Below, piece after piece: positions 1 through 7,461 of a stretch of 64,000 bases of DNA (its first letter is position 1; each line of letters begins with the position of its first letter). The notes beneath the pieces were generated by a model. That model was not told where the DNA came from. It did no database searches and worked only from the letters and a program-made list of their open reading frames with translations. A program made the translations under genes and the position numbers. Source of the stretch: Peptococcaceae bacterium UBA5767 (GTDB lineage: Bacteria > Bacillota > TC1 > UBA5767); contig DIET01000012.1 in assembly GCA_002418765.1 (NCBI GenBank), positions 26,736 through 90,735 of the forward strand, written 5' to 3'.

Positions 1-2
1 CG

Positions 3-1439
3 CAAATTGCCATGGGACTAATCGACAAGGGTATTATTCCTGGAAGGGATGTGGCCATTACCCCCCGGATTCCCAATGATCGCAAGGAACCACTGTTTCG
101 TCAGTTGATGAGCATCATGTCCTTGGTGGAGACCAATATTTTGGCATTCAAGCAGACTGGTGTGCAGGCCATTTGGGAAACGGTGGTCCCGATGATCGAA
201 TCCGGGGGTGAGATCTTCCGTATTCAACAGCGGATTGATTCGGTAATCGAATTGGGGAATAAAAACTATGATGTTCCTTTTCCTGCCGGGAGTATCCGGG
301 TAATCCCATTGGTGGAGACGGTGCCCTCTTTGGTAAACATTGACCAGATTCTTGATGATTATATGTATGCGACCAGTAAGGAAGGGATGCCAAGTGATGA
401 TATTCGTGTGATGATGGCCAAGTCGGATTCGGCCATGAGTTATGGCATGGTCTCGTCGGTTTTGGCGGTTCTGATTGCCATCAGTCGTTCTCATAGTTGG
501 GGAAAGCAGCATGGTATGACGGTAGCCCCGATTTTCGGCGGTGGCGCATTGCCTTTTCGGGGACATGTGACCCTAGCCAATTTGGATCAGTTTTGCATGA
601 ATTACGGGGGTGTCCAGACTGTGACGATTCAATCAGGTCTACGTTATGACCATGGACCGGAGGAAACACGGGCCGTGACGGAAACGTTGGCCAAACGACT
701 TGGTACGACGCCAGTGCGTTCATTTTCGGTGGAAGAGCAAAAACGGATGAAAGATTACATTGGCATCTTTACCAAACATTACTTGACTACATTTGTGAAA
801 CTTGCGGAGACAATAGAAGCCATTTCCAAGTATATCCCCAAAAATAGGGACCGGCTGTCCGGATCCAAGTCGGCGCTGGGATACGCTCGGGAAGTGGCCA
901 ACGCGCGGGAAATAGCTGATTTGGTGACAGATCCAGTTCTTCGGGAGGAATTGTGTTCTTTGAACACGGAAATCAGCTGTGCGATACCGCGGGCTATTTC
1001 ATTTACTGCATCTATGTACACCATTGGAATGCCGCCAGAATTTGTAGGTGTAGGGCGAGGCTTAAAGGAGATCCAGGAGAAATATGGGTCAGATGGTATT
1101 GATCAGTTGTTGACTTTTTATCCACAGTTAAAGTCTGATCTGCAGTTTGCCTCCCAATTTGTGAATCTAAAAGTCTCAAAGGGAGTAGTCCAGGAACAGG
1201 CACGCTCTGAGTACAGAGAGGATTTCGTTCGGGTAAGCCAATTGCTCTTGGATGGGAGGTCGGAAGCCGAAGCGATGGCGGAGAACGGCTTTTATCACAC
1301 CTTGTTGCAGTCTACCATGCCCATTATTTTGCATTTGATGGGCAAGCAGAGTGATATTTTTGCCGACGATCAGGAAGAGTTGAAGATCCTTCATGATTGG
1401 ATCGTAAAGATGGGTAAGATTCGAGGAAGTTTGGGGTAG
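3..1439 (+). CDS. ppcA: Archaeal-type phosphoenolpyruvate carboxylase (5' end outside window)
   Basis: Carboxylates phosphoenolpyruvate to oxaloacetate, an anaplerotic cytosolic step. The protein matches the short archaeal-type PEP carboxylase family (about 480-540 residues), not the roughly 900-residue bacterial enzyme. Visible marks are GLIDKGIIPGRD near the start, SIMSLVETN, the glycine-rich FGGGALPFRGHVTLAN block and a C-terminal LLQSTMPIILHLMGKQ. The frame is open to the window edge upstream of the first ATG (position 12: codons for Q-I-A precede it), so the real start lies before the window and only a short N-terminal part should be missing. The family also occurs in some clostridia. 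The next gene, an MFS transporter, starts 48 bases downstream on the same strand. Confidence 0.87.
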   Translation, partial: QIAMGLIDKGIIPGRDVAITPRIPNDRKEPLFRQLMSIMSLVETNILAFKQTGVQAIWETVVPMIESGGEIFRIQQRIDSVIELGNKNYDVPFPAGSIRVIPLVETVPSLVNIDQILDDYMYATSKEGMPSDDIRVMMAKSDSAMSYGMVSSVLAVLIAISRSHSWGKQHGMTVAPIFGGGALPFRGHVTLANLDQFCMNYGGVQTVTIQSGLRYDHGPEETRAVTETLAKRLGTTPVRSFSVEEQKRMKDYIGIFTKHYLTTFVKLAETIEAISKYIPKNRDRLSGSKSALGYAREVANAREIADLVTDPVLREELCSLNTEISCAIPRAISFTASMYTIGMPPEFVGVGRGLKEIQEKYGSDGIDQLLTFYPQLKSDLQFASQFVNLKVSKGVVQEQARSEYREDFVRVSQLLLDGRSEAEAMAENGFYHTLLQSTMPIILHLMGKQSDIFADDQEELKILHDWIVKMGKIRGSLG

Positions 1440-1487
1440 CCGGTGGTCTTTTTCTCCTGCAGGGGATGCCAATGAAAGGATTTTTTG

Positions 1488-2762
1488 ATGAAAAACATAA
1501 CCAATAGAAAAAAGCAGCAAGATACACCTCAGCAACACCCTCATCGTGGATACGAATCATTAGAGTTAGAAGGTCACGTTCGCTGGGTCCCTGTGGTGTT
1601 GGGAAGCCTTATCATGATGTGTTTGGGAACGGTGTACGCATGGAGTGTATTCAGGCTTCCAGTGCAAGACGCCTATGGGGTGGGCGCTACAGCTGGTGGA
1701 CTTCCCTACATGGTTTCCCTGGCGGTTTATGCATTGAGCATGCTTCTAACCGGTCGGCATCTAGGAGATATGAGTCCTAGAAAGTTGATTTGGATGGGAA
1801 GCGCTTTGGTGGCTTTGGGGTGGATGCTGTCGTCTTTGGCAACGGGAATAGGGGGACTGACGCTTTCTTATGGGGTGCTGATTGGCGCTGGCGTGGGCAT
1901 TGCTTATGGTGCTCCGATGAACGTGGCGGCTCGCTGGTTTCCCCGTCAGAAAGGACTGGCCGTGGGTTTGGTGCTTTTGGGTTTTGGTATGTCGCCTTTG
2001 GTGACAGCTCCCTTGGTCCGTCTTTTGCTGGAGGCTGTGGGACTATCCAGAACCTTTATGGTGCTGGGTATTTCGTTTGGTATCCTGATGCCTCTATTGG
2101 CTGTTCCTCTTCGTATGCCGCCTTTGGAAGGAGCAGTTGTGGGCAGTGGTCGTGATCACGGTGGTGATGGTCATGAGGTGTCTACAGACCGTATGCTTAA
2201 AACCCGGTCATTTCCCTGGCTATATGGAACATTTCTTATGGGAGCGACCATTGGTCTTACGGTGATCGGTTTGACTGGATCCATCGGGGTAAGCTATGTA
2301 GGCCTCAGCTCTGTTGCCTCGGCTGGCCTGATTTCGCTATTTGCGGTCTTTAACGGACTGGGTCGTCCCCTGTTTGGTTGGCTGACTGATCGTTTGGGAC
2401 CACGACAAGCCATTCGGATATCGTTTACTCTGATCACGGGAGCATCAGTGCTTATGCTTGTGGCCGGCCCGGGACGACCAGTAGCTTTTGCCTTGGCGTT
2501 CAGTATTTTCTGGCTGAATTTGGGAGGATGGTTGGCCATTGCGCCAACCACCACCTTGGCATTCTATGGTACACGTTACTATGGTCAGAACTACGGTGTC
2601 TTGTTTACTGCCTATGGGTTGGGCGCAATAGCCGGTGTCTTGTTATCCGGATTCATCCTGGATGTATTGGGTCGTGCTTCTTTCATCTTTGTTCTGGTGG
2701 CGGTGCTTGCCTTAGTCGGTTTGGGCATGTCCTATCGGGTGGTCCGAGAGGACACGTTGTAA
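1488..2762 (+). CDS. MFS transporter, OFA (oxalate/formate antiporter-like) family
   Basis: Twelve-helix major facilitator of 424 residues. The GHVRWVPVVLGSLIMM opening, the LGTVYAWSVFRLP stretch in helix 1 and the AARWFPRQKGLAVGL loop are typical of the OFA branch, which carries small organic anions such as oxalate or formate. ATG 1488 is preferred over the adjacent TTG at 1485 because AAAGGA at 1475-1480 is well spaced from it. About 20 polar residues precede helix 1. It lies directly behind the PEP carboxylase gene and ahead of a terminator at 2784, so the two may share a transcript. A link to C4 or one-carbon acid exchange is plausible; the substrate cannot be read from the sequence. Confidence 0.85.
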   Translation: MKNITNRKKQQDTPQQHPHRGYESLELEGHVRWVPVVLGSLIMMCLGTVYAWSVFRLPVQDAYGVGATAGGLPYMVSLAVYALSMLLTGRHLGDMSPRKLIWMGSALVALGWMLSSLATGIGGLTLSYGVLIGAGVGIAYGAPMNVAARWFPRQKGLAVGLVLLGFGMSPLVTAPLVRLLLEAVGLSRTFMVLGISFGILMPLLAVPLRMPPLEGAVVGSGRDHGGDGHEVSTDRMLKTRSFPWLYGTFLMGATIGLTVIGLTGSIGVSYVGLSSVASAGLISLFAVFNGLGRPLFGWLTDRLGPRQAIRISFTLITGASVLMLVAGPGRPVAFALAFSIFWLNLGGWLAIAPTTTLAFYGTRYYGQNYGVLFTAYGLGAIAGVLLSGFILDVLGRASFIFVLVAVLALVGLGMSYRVVREDTL

Positions 2763-2783
2763 GTTACGGATTTGATAAGGATT

Positions 2784-2820
2784 CCCGCTGAGTAGCGTTT
2801 TGCTGCGCTGCGGGTTTTTT
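2784..2820 (+). terminator. Intrinsic terminator after the MFS gene
   Basis: CCCGC at 2784-2788 pairs with GCGGG at 2810-2814, and AGCG/CGCT lies inside. A run of six T follows. It is 21 bases after the MFS stop codon. Confidence 0.75.
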
Positions 2821-3097
2821 GTTTTCTGGGATTTAATGGGAACATTTCAAAATGAAAAGGCACTGAGCATCCAGGTTATTCCGTGGTGACTTCACGTTGG
2901 CGCCATGGCTTATATGCCTTGGATTATTTTTAGATATCGCTTATCGTATGGTCCGTTTTGTTGCAAAAAGCGTGACTGCCATCAGCGGCGCAAGGTGCTA
3001 ATAGTATTCTGAGCATTCCCCTTGATATACTGATTACACAGCAGTAAATGGATTCTGGTTGGTCGCCTTTGCCAACATAGGAGAGGGGAGGACCATA
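2821..3097. other. Intergenic stretch, possible weak promoter only
   Basis: No gene seen. A weak sigma-A-like promoter for the downstream lipoprotein may be TTGATA (3022-3027), a 17-base spacer and TAAATG (3045-3050). Confidence 0.35.
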
Positions 3098-3742
3098 ATG
3101 AGAAGAAGTAAGGTTAATGTTTCTGGTGATGTGTTTCTGATCAAACATCCGGTGTTTTTGCTAGTATTGATTTTTATTATACTATTTGGGCCGATGGGTT
3201 GTGAAGCCAGGGCGGAGCTAGAATATGAACCACAGCAAGAAGAAGAGGAATATGTGGATTCCACCATTGCGATCCAGTATGGCATGGATCCCACAGTGAG
3301 TCTTTTGGGGAAGAGTTTTATAGAAATAAGTCAAGAGTTGGGAGAACCAGATGAAAAAGGATACAGTGAAATCTTAGGACCACATAACTTTATTTTGTAT
3401 AGATATGACGAAGGATTTATGCGTTTTGCTTCTCCGGAATCCCTAGAAAATGATATTGCGGTCAGTATCATTGTGGGACCAGGGCAAGAAGTTTTGGGTG
3501 CAAAGGTGGGAATGTACTTTCCCGAAATAATCAGTGTTTTGGGGCCGCCGGATTTTGGTCCCGAACAGGGTTTGGATGATCTCTATTATATGGACTATTT
3601 TTGGGGATCAATCAGTGATGATCAAATACCAGAGTTTTATATTGGTTTTGTTGCTGTGTCAATGGATTCTCCTACTGATCAGGCATTCATCAAATGGGAA
3701 AATTTCCAAATGGATGAAATAGTATTGTTGGCTGCAAAATAG
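3098..3742 (+). CDS. Hypothetical lipoprotein with two internal repeats
   Basis: A 214-residue protein starting at ATG 3098, chosen because AGGAGAGGGGAGG lies just upstream. A hydrophobic segment (about residues 18-30) ends in a GPMGC lipobox with Cys35, so it is probably lipidated and anchored to the outer face of the membrane. An acidic linker (EPQQEEEEY) follows. The mature part has two copies of a G-x3-EI-x3-LG-x-PD unit, GKSFIEISQELGEPD and GMYFPEIISVLGPPD, each followed by a tyrosine-rich strand. I do not recognise the family with confidence. The repeat recalls small DUF4309-like surface domains, but that is a guess. No function assigned. Confidence 0.75.
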   Translation: MRRSKVNVSGDVFLIKHPVFLLVLIFIILFGPMGCEARAELEYEPQQEEEEYVDSTIAIQYGMDPTVSLLGKSFIEISQELGEPDEKGYSEILGPHNFILYRYDEGFMRFASPESLENDIAVSIIVGPGQEVLGAKVGMYFPEIISVLGPPDFGPEQGLDDLYYMDYFWGSISDDQIPEFYIGFVAVSMDSPTDQAFIKWENFQMDEIVLLAAK

Positions 3743-3839
3743 ACCAATGATTAGGAGTTTCTGTATGCGCAAGCATTGACCCATGCGTTTGGGTTGTTTG
3801 CCGAACCAGTGGGAGAACATTGGAAAGGAGGTTGTATAT

Positions 3840-3998
3840 ATGAACCTGGAGAAATGTTTAGACATGAATATGAATACTGAGGATGATCGTTCTATGAAAA
3901 TATTTGAAGAAACACATTGTGGGGATGAAGATATGCACAGGGACGATATTTATCTGGACAGTGATGATGCCAAAATGAAGATTTTTATCATGCTATAG
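3840..3998 (+). CDS. Small acidic protein (52 aa), hypothetical
   Basis: ATG 3840 sits 8 bases behind a full AAAGGAGG site (3824-3831), the main reason for believing the gene. The product is rich in Asp, Glu and Met (MNMNTEDDRSMKIFEE) and has Cys and His residues (THCGDEDMHRDD), so metal binding is conceivable. No membrane segment or signal peptide. Not recognised. The acidic composition gives little statistical support, so it could be a chance frame. Confidence 0.4.
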   Translation: MNLEKCLDMNMNTEDDRSMKIFEETHCGDEDMHRDDIYLDSDDAKMKIFIML

Positions 3999-4117
3999 CC
4001 TGATTTGGTCCAATGGCACTCATTTCGATTTTGCGTTCATAGTTCGAGCTGATCAAATAATGAGTGGAATTCTGCAAAACCTACTTACTTAAGCGCTATA
4101 CGAAAGGATGGTAATTT

Positions 4118-4510
4118 ATGATGACGGAACAAGTATCTAAAGAAACGGAAACGTATAAGACCAAGCACAATAGCAGCAACGCACGGCGTATTATTTACAC
4201 CATTTATGGTCTAATCTCAGCAGTTCTGGCATTTCGTCTTATCTTCAGACTGTTGGGAGCCAATGCCGAAAATTTCTTTGTTCGGGGCATCTACGCTCTT
4301 ACGCAACCACTTGTGGGGATTTTTGAGGGTATTTTCTCTCAGTCGGCTATCAACGGTTCAGAGTCTGCAGCCACCTTTGAACCTGCTACTGTGATAGCGA
4401 TGGTGGTAATTGCTCTGATTTCCTGGGTGGTACTGCAACTCATGCCACCTCATGGTGGCAAGCGTTTGGAAAAAACAGAATACATGAAACAAGACAAACC
4501 TGAAAACTAA
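4118..4510 (+). CDS. YggT family membrane protein
   Basis: 130-residue integral membrane protein. A polar N-terminus of about 22 residues is followed by a helix (IYTIYGLISAVLAFRLIFRLL), a loop with GANAENFFVRGIYALTQP and a second helix (ATVIAMVVIALISWVVL). This is the YggT arrangement, with the conserved R-x3-R-x-LGAN and TQP-x7-F pattern in helix 1 and the loop. YggT proteins are small inner-membrane proteins often found with septum and osmotic-stress genes; their biochemical role is not settled. GAAAGGATGG lies just before the start. The gene appears monocistronic. Confidence 0.75.
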   Translation: MMTEQVSKETETYKTKHNSSNARRIIYTIYGLISAVLAFRLIFRLLGANAENFFVRGIYALTQPLVGIFEGIFSQSAINGSESAATFEPATVIAMVVIALISWVVLQLMPPHGGKRLEKTEYMKQDKPEN

Positions 4511-4576
4511 ATCTCTTGGAGTGAATCACAGGCGTTTTATGGTTCAATAAAAGGCATTGCACAATAGTAGCGAGCG

Positions 4577-4753
4577 ATGTGCAGATTCATGGAAAGCAGT
4601 GGACATAACAGTTTGTTTGCCTGGGTAAACCCGGAAAATCTACTGGACAGTAAGATGGAATTGGTGCTTAGGATGTATTCCATGAATGACTTGCTTGCGC
4701 TGGACCAGACAATTGAAGTTAGGCAACAACAAACAAATGATCAGTCATCTTAA
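4577..4753 (+). CDS. Possible small ORF (58 aa), hypothetical
   Basis: An open frame from ATG 4577 (or in-frame ATG 4589) to TAA 4751 with a plausible soluble helical product (for example NPENLLDSKMELVLRMYSM). No good ribosome binding site is visible and I recognise no family. It is the only protein-like signal in the stretch between the YggT gene and the adhesin gene and may be a remnant. Confidence 0.25.
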   Translation: MCRFMESSGHNSLFAWVNPENLLDSKMELVLRMYSMNDLLALDQTIEVRQQQTNDQSS

Positions 4754-5009
4754 GGCGGGTGTTTTCACTGGAACTGAATTGACGAAGTAGTTATAACCGT
4801 TTGGCTTATCCAGCGTGGAGAGGGGATAGCCTTGCGCAGAATGTATTAACCGGGAATCGAATCCAATGTGCAGTTGTCGGCAATCAGATGGGTTACTCTG
4901 TTTGGATGGTTAAGAATGCATAGAATGATTAGTTTTTTCTATATCTTTCATTTTTAAGAATGGAGAGCACATCAAAGTTATTGCGAAAAAGAATAGGAGT
5001 TGAAACGTT
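4754..5009. other. Intergenic stretch before the adhesin gene
   Basis: No gene or strong structure seen. AATAGGAGTTG (about 4991-5001) is the ribosome binding site of the adhesin gene. Confidence 0.4.
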
Positions 5010-6758
5010 ATGAAAAGAACGCAAAAGAAAAAGTTTATACCAGGGATGCTGACATCATTGTTGGCCGTGATGTTGGCTGTGTCTGTCATTCCTTCCGAAG
5101 GTATGGCAGCCTCTTCAACGGTGGACTTAGGAACGGCCTCTAGTTTTGGGGTTTTGGCAGGATCAGCCATTACCAACACAGGGCCAACCACCATCAGTGG
5201 GACTGCTGGCGGGGATATTGGATTGCATCCCGGAGATGATCCAACCATAGCTACGTTCCCCGGGCAGGAAAGTATTACACTAAGTGGGGCAGTGCATTTG
5301 TTTGATGCGGTTGCAGAAGAGGCCAAGGCTGATTTGGTAACTGCTTATAATGATGCTGCCGGTAGAACGACGGAAGAAACCATTACGGCTGACCTAGGTG
5401 GAACAACCTTGACGCCAGGTGTTTATACATCGGATTCTAGTATCGCAATAACAGGTACTCTTACGCTTGATGCTGGTGGGGATCCCAATGCTGTTTTCAT
5501 TTTTCAGGCTGGATCAACGCTAACTACGGCAACAAATAGCGAGGTCAGACTGATCAATAATGCTAATCCCTGCCGTATATTTTGGCAGGTTGGAAGTTCC
5601 GCAACGTTGGGAACGGGTTCATATTTTGCAGGCCATATTTTGGCAATGGAATCCATAACAGCGACGAATGAAGCAGAAATAGATGGGCAATTGTTGGCAC
5701 GCAATGGTGCCGTTACCTTGGACACCAATACCATCACAAATGTATGTACGTTTTCTGGCTCATTAAGCATCACAAAGGATGTGCGGGGGTCTGTAGGCAA
5801 CATGACTCTTCCAGAATTTGAGCTTACAGTTGTGGGTCCAGAAGATTTCTCTGCCACCAGGACATTCGACCAAGGGGAATCCTATACGTGGACAAATCTT
5901 GTGCCAGGTGAATATACCGTCACTGAGAATCGGTCTGGGCTTAGCAGAGAATGGAGAGTTGCCGGTGAAGGCGCTGTTGTGGTAACAGCAGGTGAGATGG
6001 CAATAACCACCATTACCAATTCGTACATCACTAGGGATGAACCATCCGAAGGTGCCTTAACGGTATCCAAAGTTGTTGCAGGAGATATTGACGACATGGT
6101 ATTACCATTGTTTGAGATCACAGTGACAGGGCCGGAAGGTTTTTCTGCTACCAGGACATTCGTTCATGGCGAATCGTATACGTGGGATAGCCTTACACCC
6201 GGTGAATACACCATAACAGAGAATCAGTCCAGACTTAGTGATGAATGGACTGTGAGTGGTGAAGGTACCGTATTGGTGACAGAAAACCAAAGGGCAATAA
6301 ATACCATTACTAACACATTTGTCTCTGAGGAAGAGACAAACTATGGTACATTGACACTCTCAAAAGTGGTGGTGGGGGATATTGGTGATATGACGTTACC
6401 GTTATTTGAAATCACAGTTACAGGTCCAGCGGGCTTTTCTGCCACCAGGACATTCATTCACGGTGAAGCTTATACATGGTTGAACCTTACGCCGGGCATA
6501 TACACAGTCACAGAGAACCGAGCCGGACTCAGCAGTGAATGGACTGTGAGTGAGGAAGGTACCGTATGGGTGCTGGCAGACCAGATAGCGCAGAGAAGCA
6601 TCATCAATGAGTATGAAAAAAGTGTTGTCAATGATGTTGAGGATGAACGTGATCTACCGATTCCGTTACCGGATACAGGTGGGAGCTTTCCATGGCTGAC
6701 CTACTCGGGAGTGACTCTATTTGGGATAAGCCTCTTGTTGTGGAGAAGATGGAAATAG
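5010..6758 (+). CDS. Wall-anchored adhesin: DUF3494 ice-binding-like domain, three repeats, LPDTG anchor
   Basis: 582-residue surface protein. Signal peptide at about residues 1-34 (basic MKRTQKKK, hydrophobic core, AxA-like end). Residues 36-248 match the DUF3494/ice-binding fold, with opening DLGTASSFGVLAGSAITNTG and later GGDPNAVFIFQAGSTL. Three tandem repeats of about 98 residues start at residues 250, 348 and 446; each carries LPxFEhTVxGP, FSATRTF, a YTW turn and PGxYTxTEN, an Ig-like SpaA/DUF5979-type stalk unit. The C-terminus has the sortase motif LPDTG (553-557), a hydrophobic segment and the basic tail WRRWK. It should therefore be sortase-linked to peptidoglycan. DUF3494 domains bind ice in some psychrophiles but occur widely as adhesion domains; adhesion is the safer inference here. 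Confidence 0.88.
   Translation: MKRTQKKKFIPGMLTSLLAVMLAVSVIPSEGMAASSTVDLGTASSFGVLAGSAITNTGPTTISGTAGGDIGLHPGDDPTIATFPGQESITLSGAVHLFDAVAEEAKADLVTAYNDAAGRTTEETITADLGGTTLTPGVYTSDSSIAITGTLTLDAGGDPNAVFIFQAGSTLTTATNSEVRLINNANPCRIFWQVGSSATLGTGSYFAGHILAMESITATNEAEIDGQLLARNGAVTLDTNTITNVCTFSGSLSITKDVRGSVGNMTLPEFELTVVGPEDFSATRTFDQGESYTWTNLVPGEYTVTENRSGLSREWRVAGEGAVVVTAGEMAITTITNSYITRDEPSEGALTVSKVVAGDIDDMVLPLFEITVTGPEGFSATRTFVHGESYTWDSLTPGEYTITENQSRLSDEWTVSGEGTVLVTENQRAINTITNTFVSEEETNYGTLTLSKVVVGDIGDMTLPLFEITVTGPAGFSATRTFIHGEAYTWLNLTPGIYTVTENRAGLSSEWTVSEEGTVWVLADQIAQRSIINEYEKSVVNDVEDERDLPIPLPDTGGSFPWLTYSGVTLFGISLLLWRRWK
5757..6618 (+). repeat. Three tandem in-gene repeats of about 294 bp
   Basis: Repeat units begin at 5757, 6051 and 6345 inside the adhesin gene, exactly 294 bases apart. 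Each encodes one Ig-like stalk domain (shared FSATRTF, YTW and TEN motifs). Units 2 and 3 are closest to each other. Such repeats can recombine and vary stalk length. Confidence 0.85.
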
Positions 6759-6929
6759 AATAAATTTCCATCTCAATGTATCTGGTTTTTAGAAAGTAGT
6801 TTTCTGTTGTGATGAGGTCGTGTACTTCTACTCGAATGGGTGCCATTTTACGAATTCGATTTGATTTGTAAAGAATGACGGTAAAATAAAAGTGTGTCTG
6901 GGCGCTCGTTAAAAAAGGTTGTGAAGAAA

Positions 6930-7091
6930 ATGAAAATGAAAATGACCAAGAGCAAGGGAATGCTATTGCTCAGCATCTGGCTCATTGTGTCTGGTCTCGC
7001 ACAGGTGTTCAGCATTCCCATTCCATCGATAGGCATCCTGCTGGCTGTGCTTGCTATTGCAAGTGGTATTCTCATCCTCATGGGATGGTAG
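6930..7091 (+). CDS. Small two-helix membrane protein, hypothetical
   Basis: Likely start ATG 6930, after AAGG at 6916-6919; further in-frame ATGs follow at 6936 and 6942. The product of about 53 residues has a short basic N-terminus (MKMKMTKSKG) and two hydrophobic helices separated by a proline turn (SIPIPSIG). It resembles the many short Bacillota proteins with a WLI-x-SG first helix and a GILILMG end. No function is known to me. It stands alone between the adhesin and a strong hairpin. Confidence 0.6.
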   Translation: MKMKMTKSKGMLLLSIWLIVSGLAQVFSIPIPSIGILLAVLAIASGILILMGW

Positions 7092-7461
7092 ACTGAATAT
7101 ATCGGTAAGCATTGTACAGCATCTGAACATGGTTGCGAGAGATTGTGTGGGAGTAGGCATAAAAAAGTGCTGGAGTTAAAAATGCTATAAGGCAGTTATA
7201 GGTTGCGGTTCGATTCCTGTCGTCCTTGCAAAAGAGAAGTACCTAGGACACAAGGAGATCCCTTGTGTCCTAGGTACTTTATTCAGCGTATTTCATTCAT
7301 CAACTGCATTTCTAAATTTTGAATACCGGAACGTATCACCATGATGTGATGATGAAAATGTCCTAACCCATTTGGTTATGGTCTTGGAAAGGTATGAAAA
7401 AGATCTGTGTAGGGAGTGATGTATCGTTTTCCTGCGAGCTAACATTTTTGGAGGGATATGT
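7092..7461. other. Intergenic stretch with tRNA-like remnant and long hairpin
   Basis: No protein gene seen. It holds a T-arm-like motif (GGTTCGATTCC, about 7207-7217), the 19-bp hairpin described separately, and then the ribosome binding site of the next gene (GGAGGG, about 7450-7455). Confidence 0.4.
7237..7284 (+). terminator. Perfect 19-bp inverted repeat, probable terminator
   Basis: Bases 7237-7255 pair without mismatch with 7261-7279 across a 5-base loop (AGATC). The downstream strand ends in TTTATT. It follows the T-arm-like motif at about 7207-7217, so it may once have ended a tRNA transcript. Its length is more than termination needs. Confidence 0.65.

Noticed and set aside
18..566. 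Long antisense frame opposite the PEP carboxylase gene
   Set aside because: A shadow of the real gene in another frame, with no start signal and composition unlike protein.
5757..6618. CRISPR or mobile repeat array
   Set aside because: The 294-base periodicity lies in one reading frame and encodes homologous protein domains.
7201..7233. Intact tRNA gene suggested by GGTTCGATTCC
   Set aside because: The T-stem mismatches after two pairs and no anticodon arm, D-arm or matching 5' acceptor strand was found.
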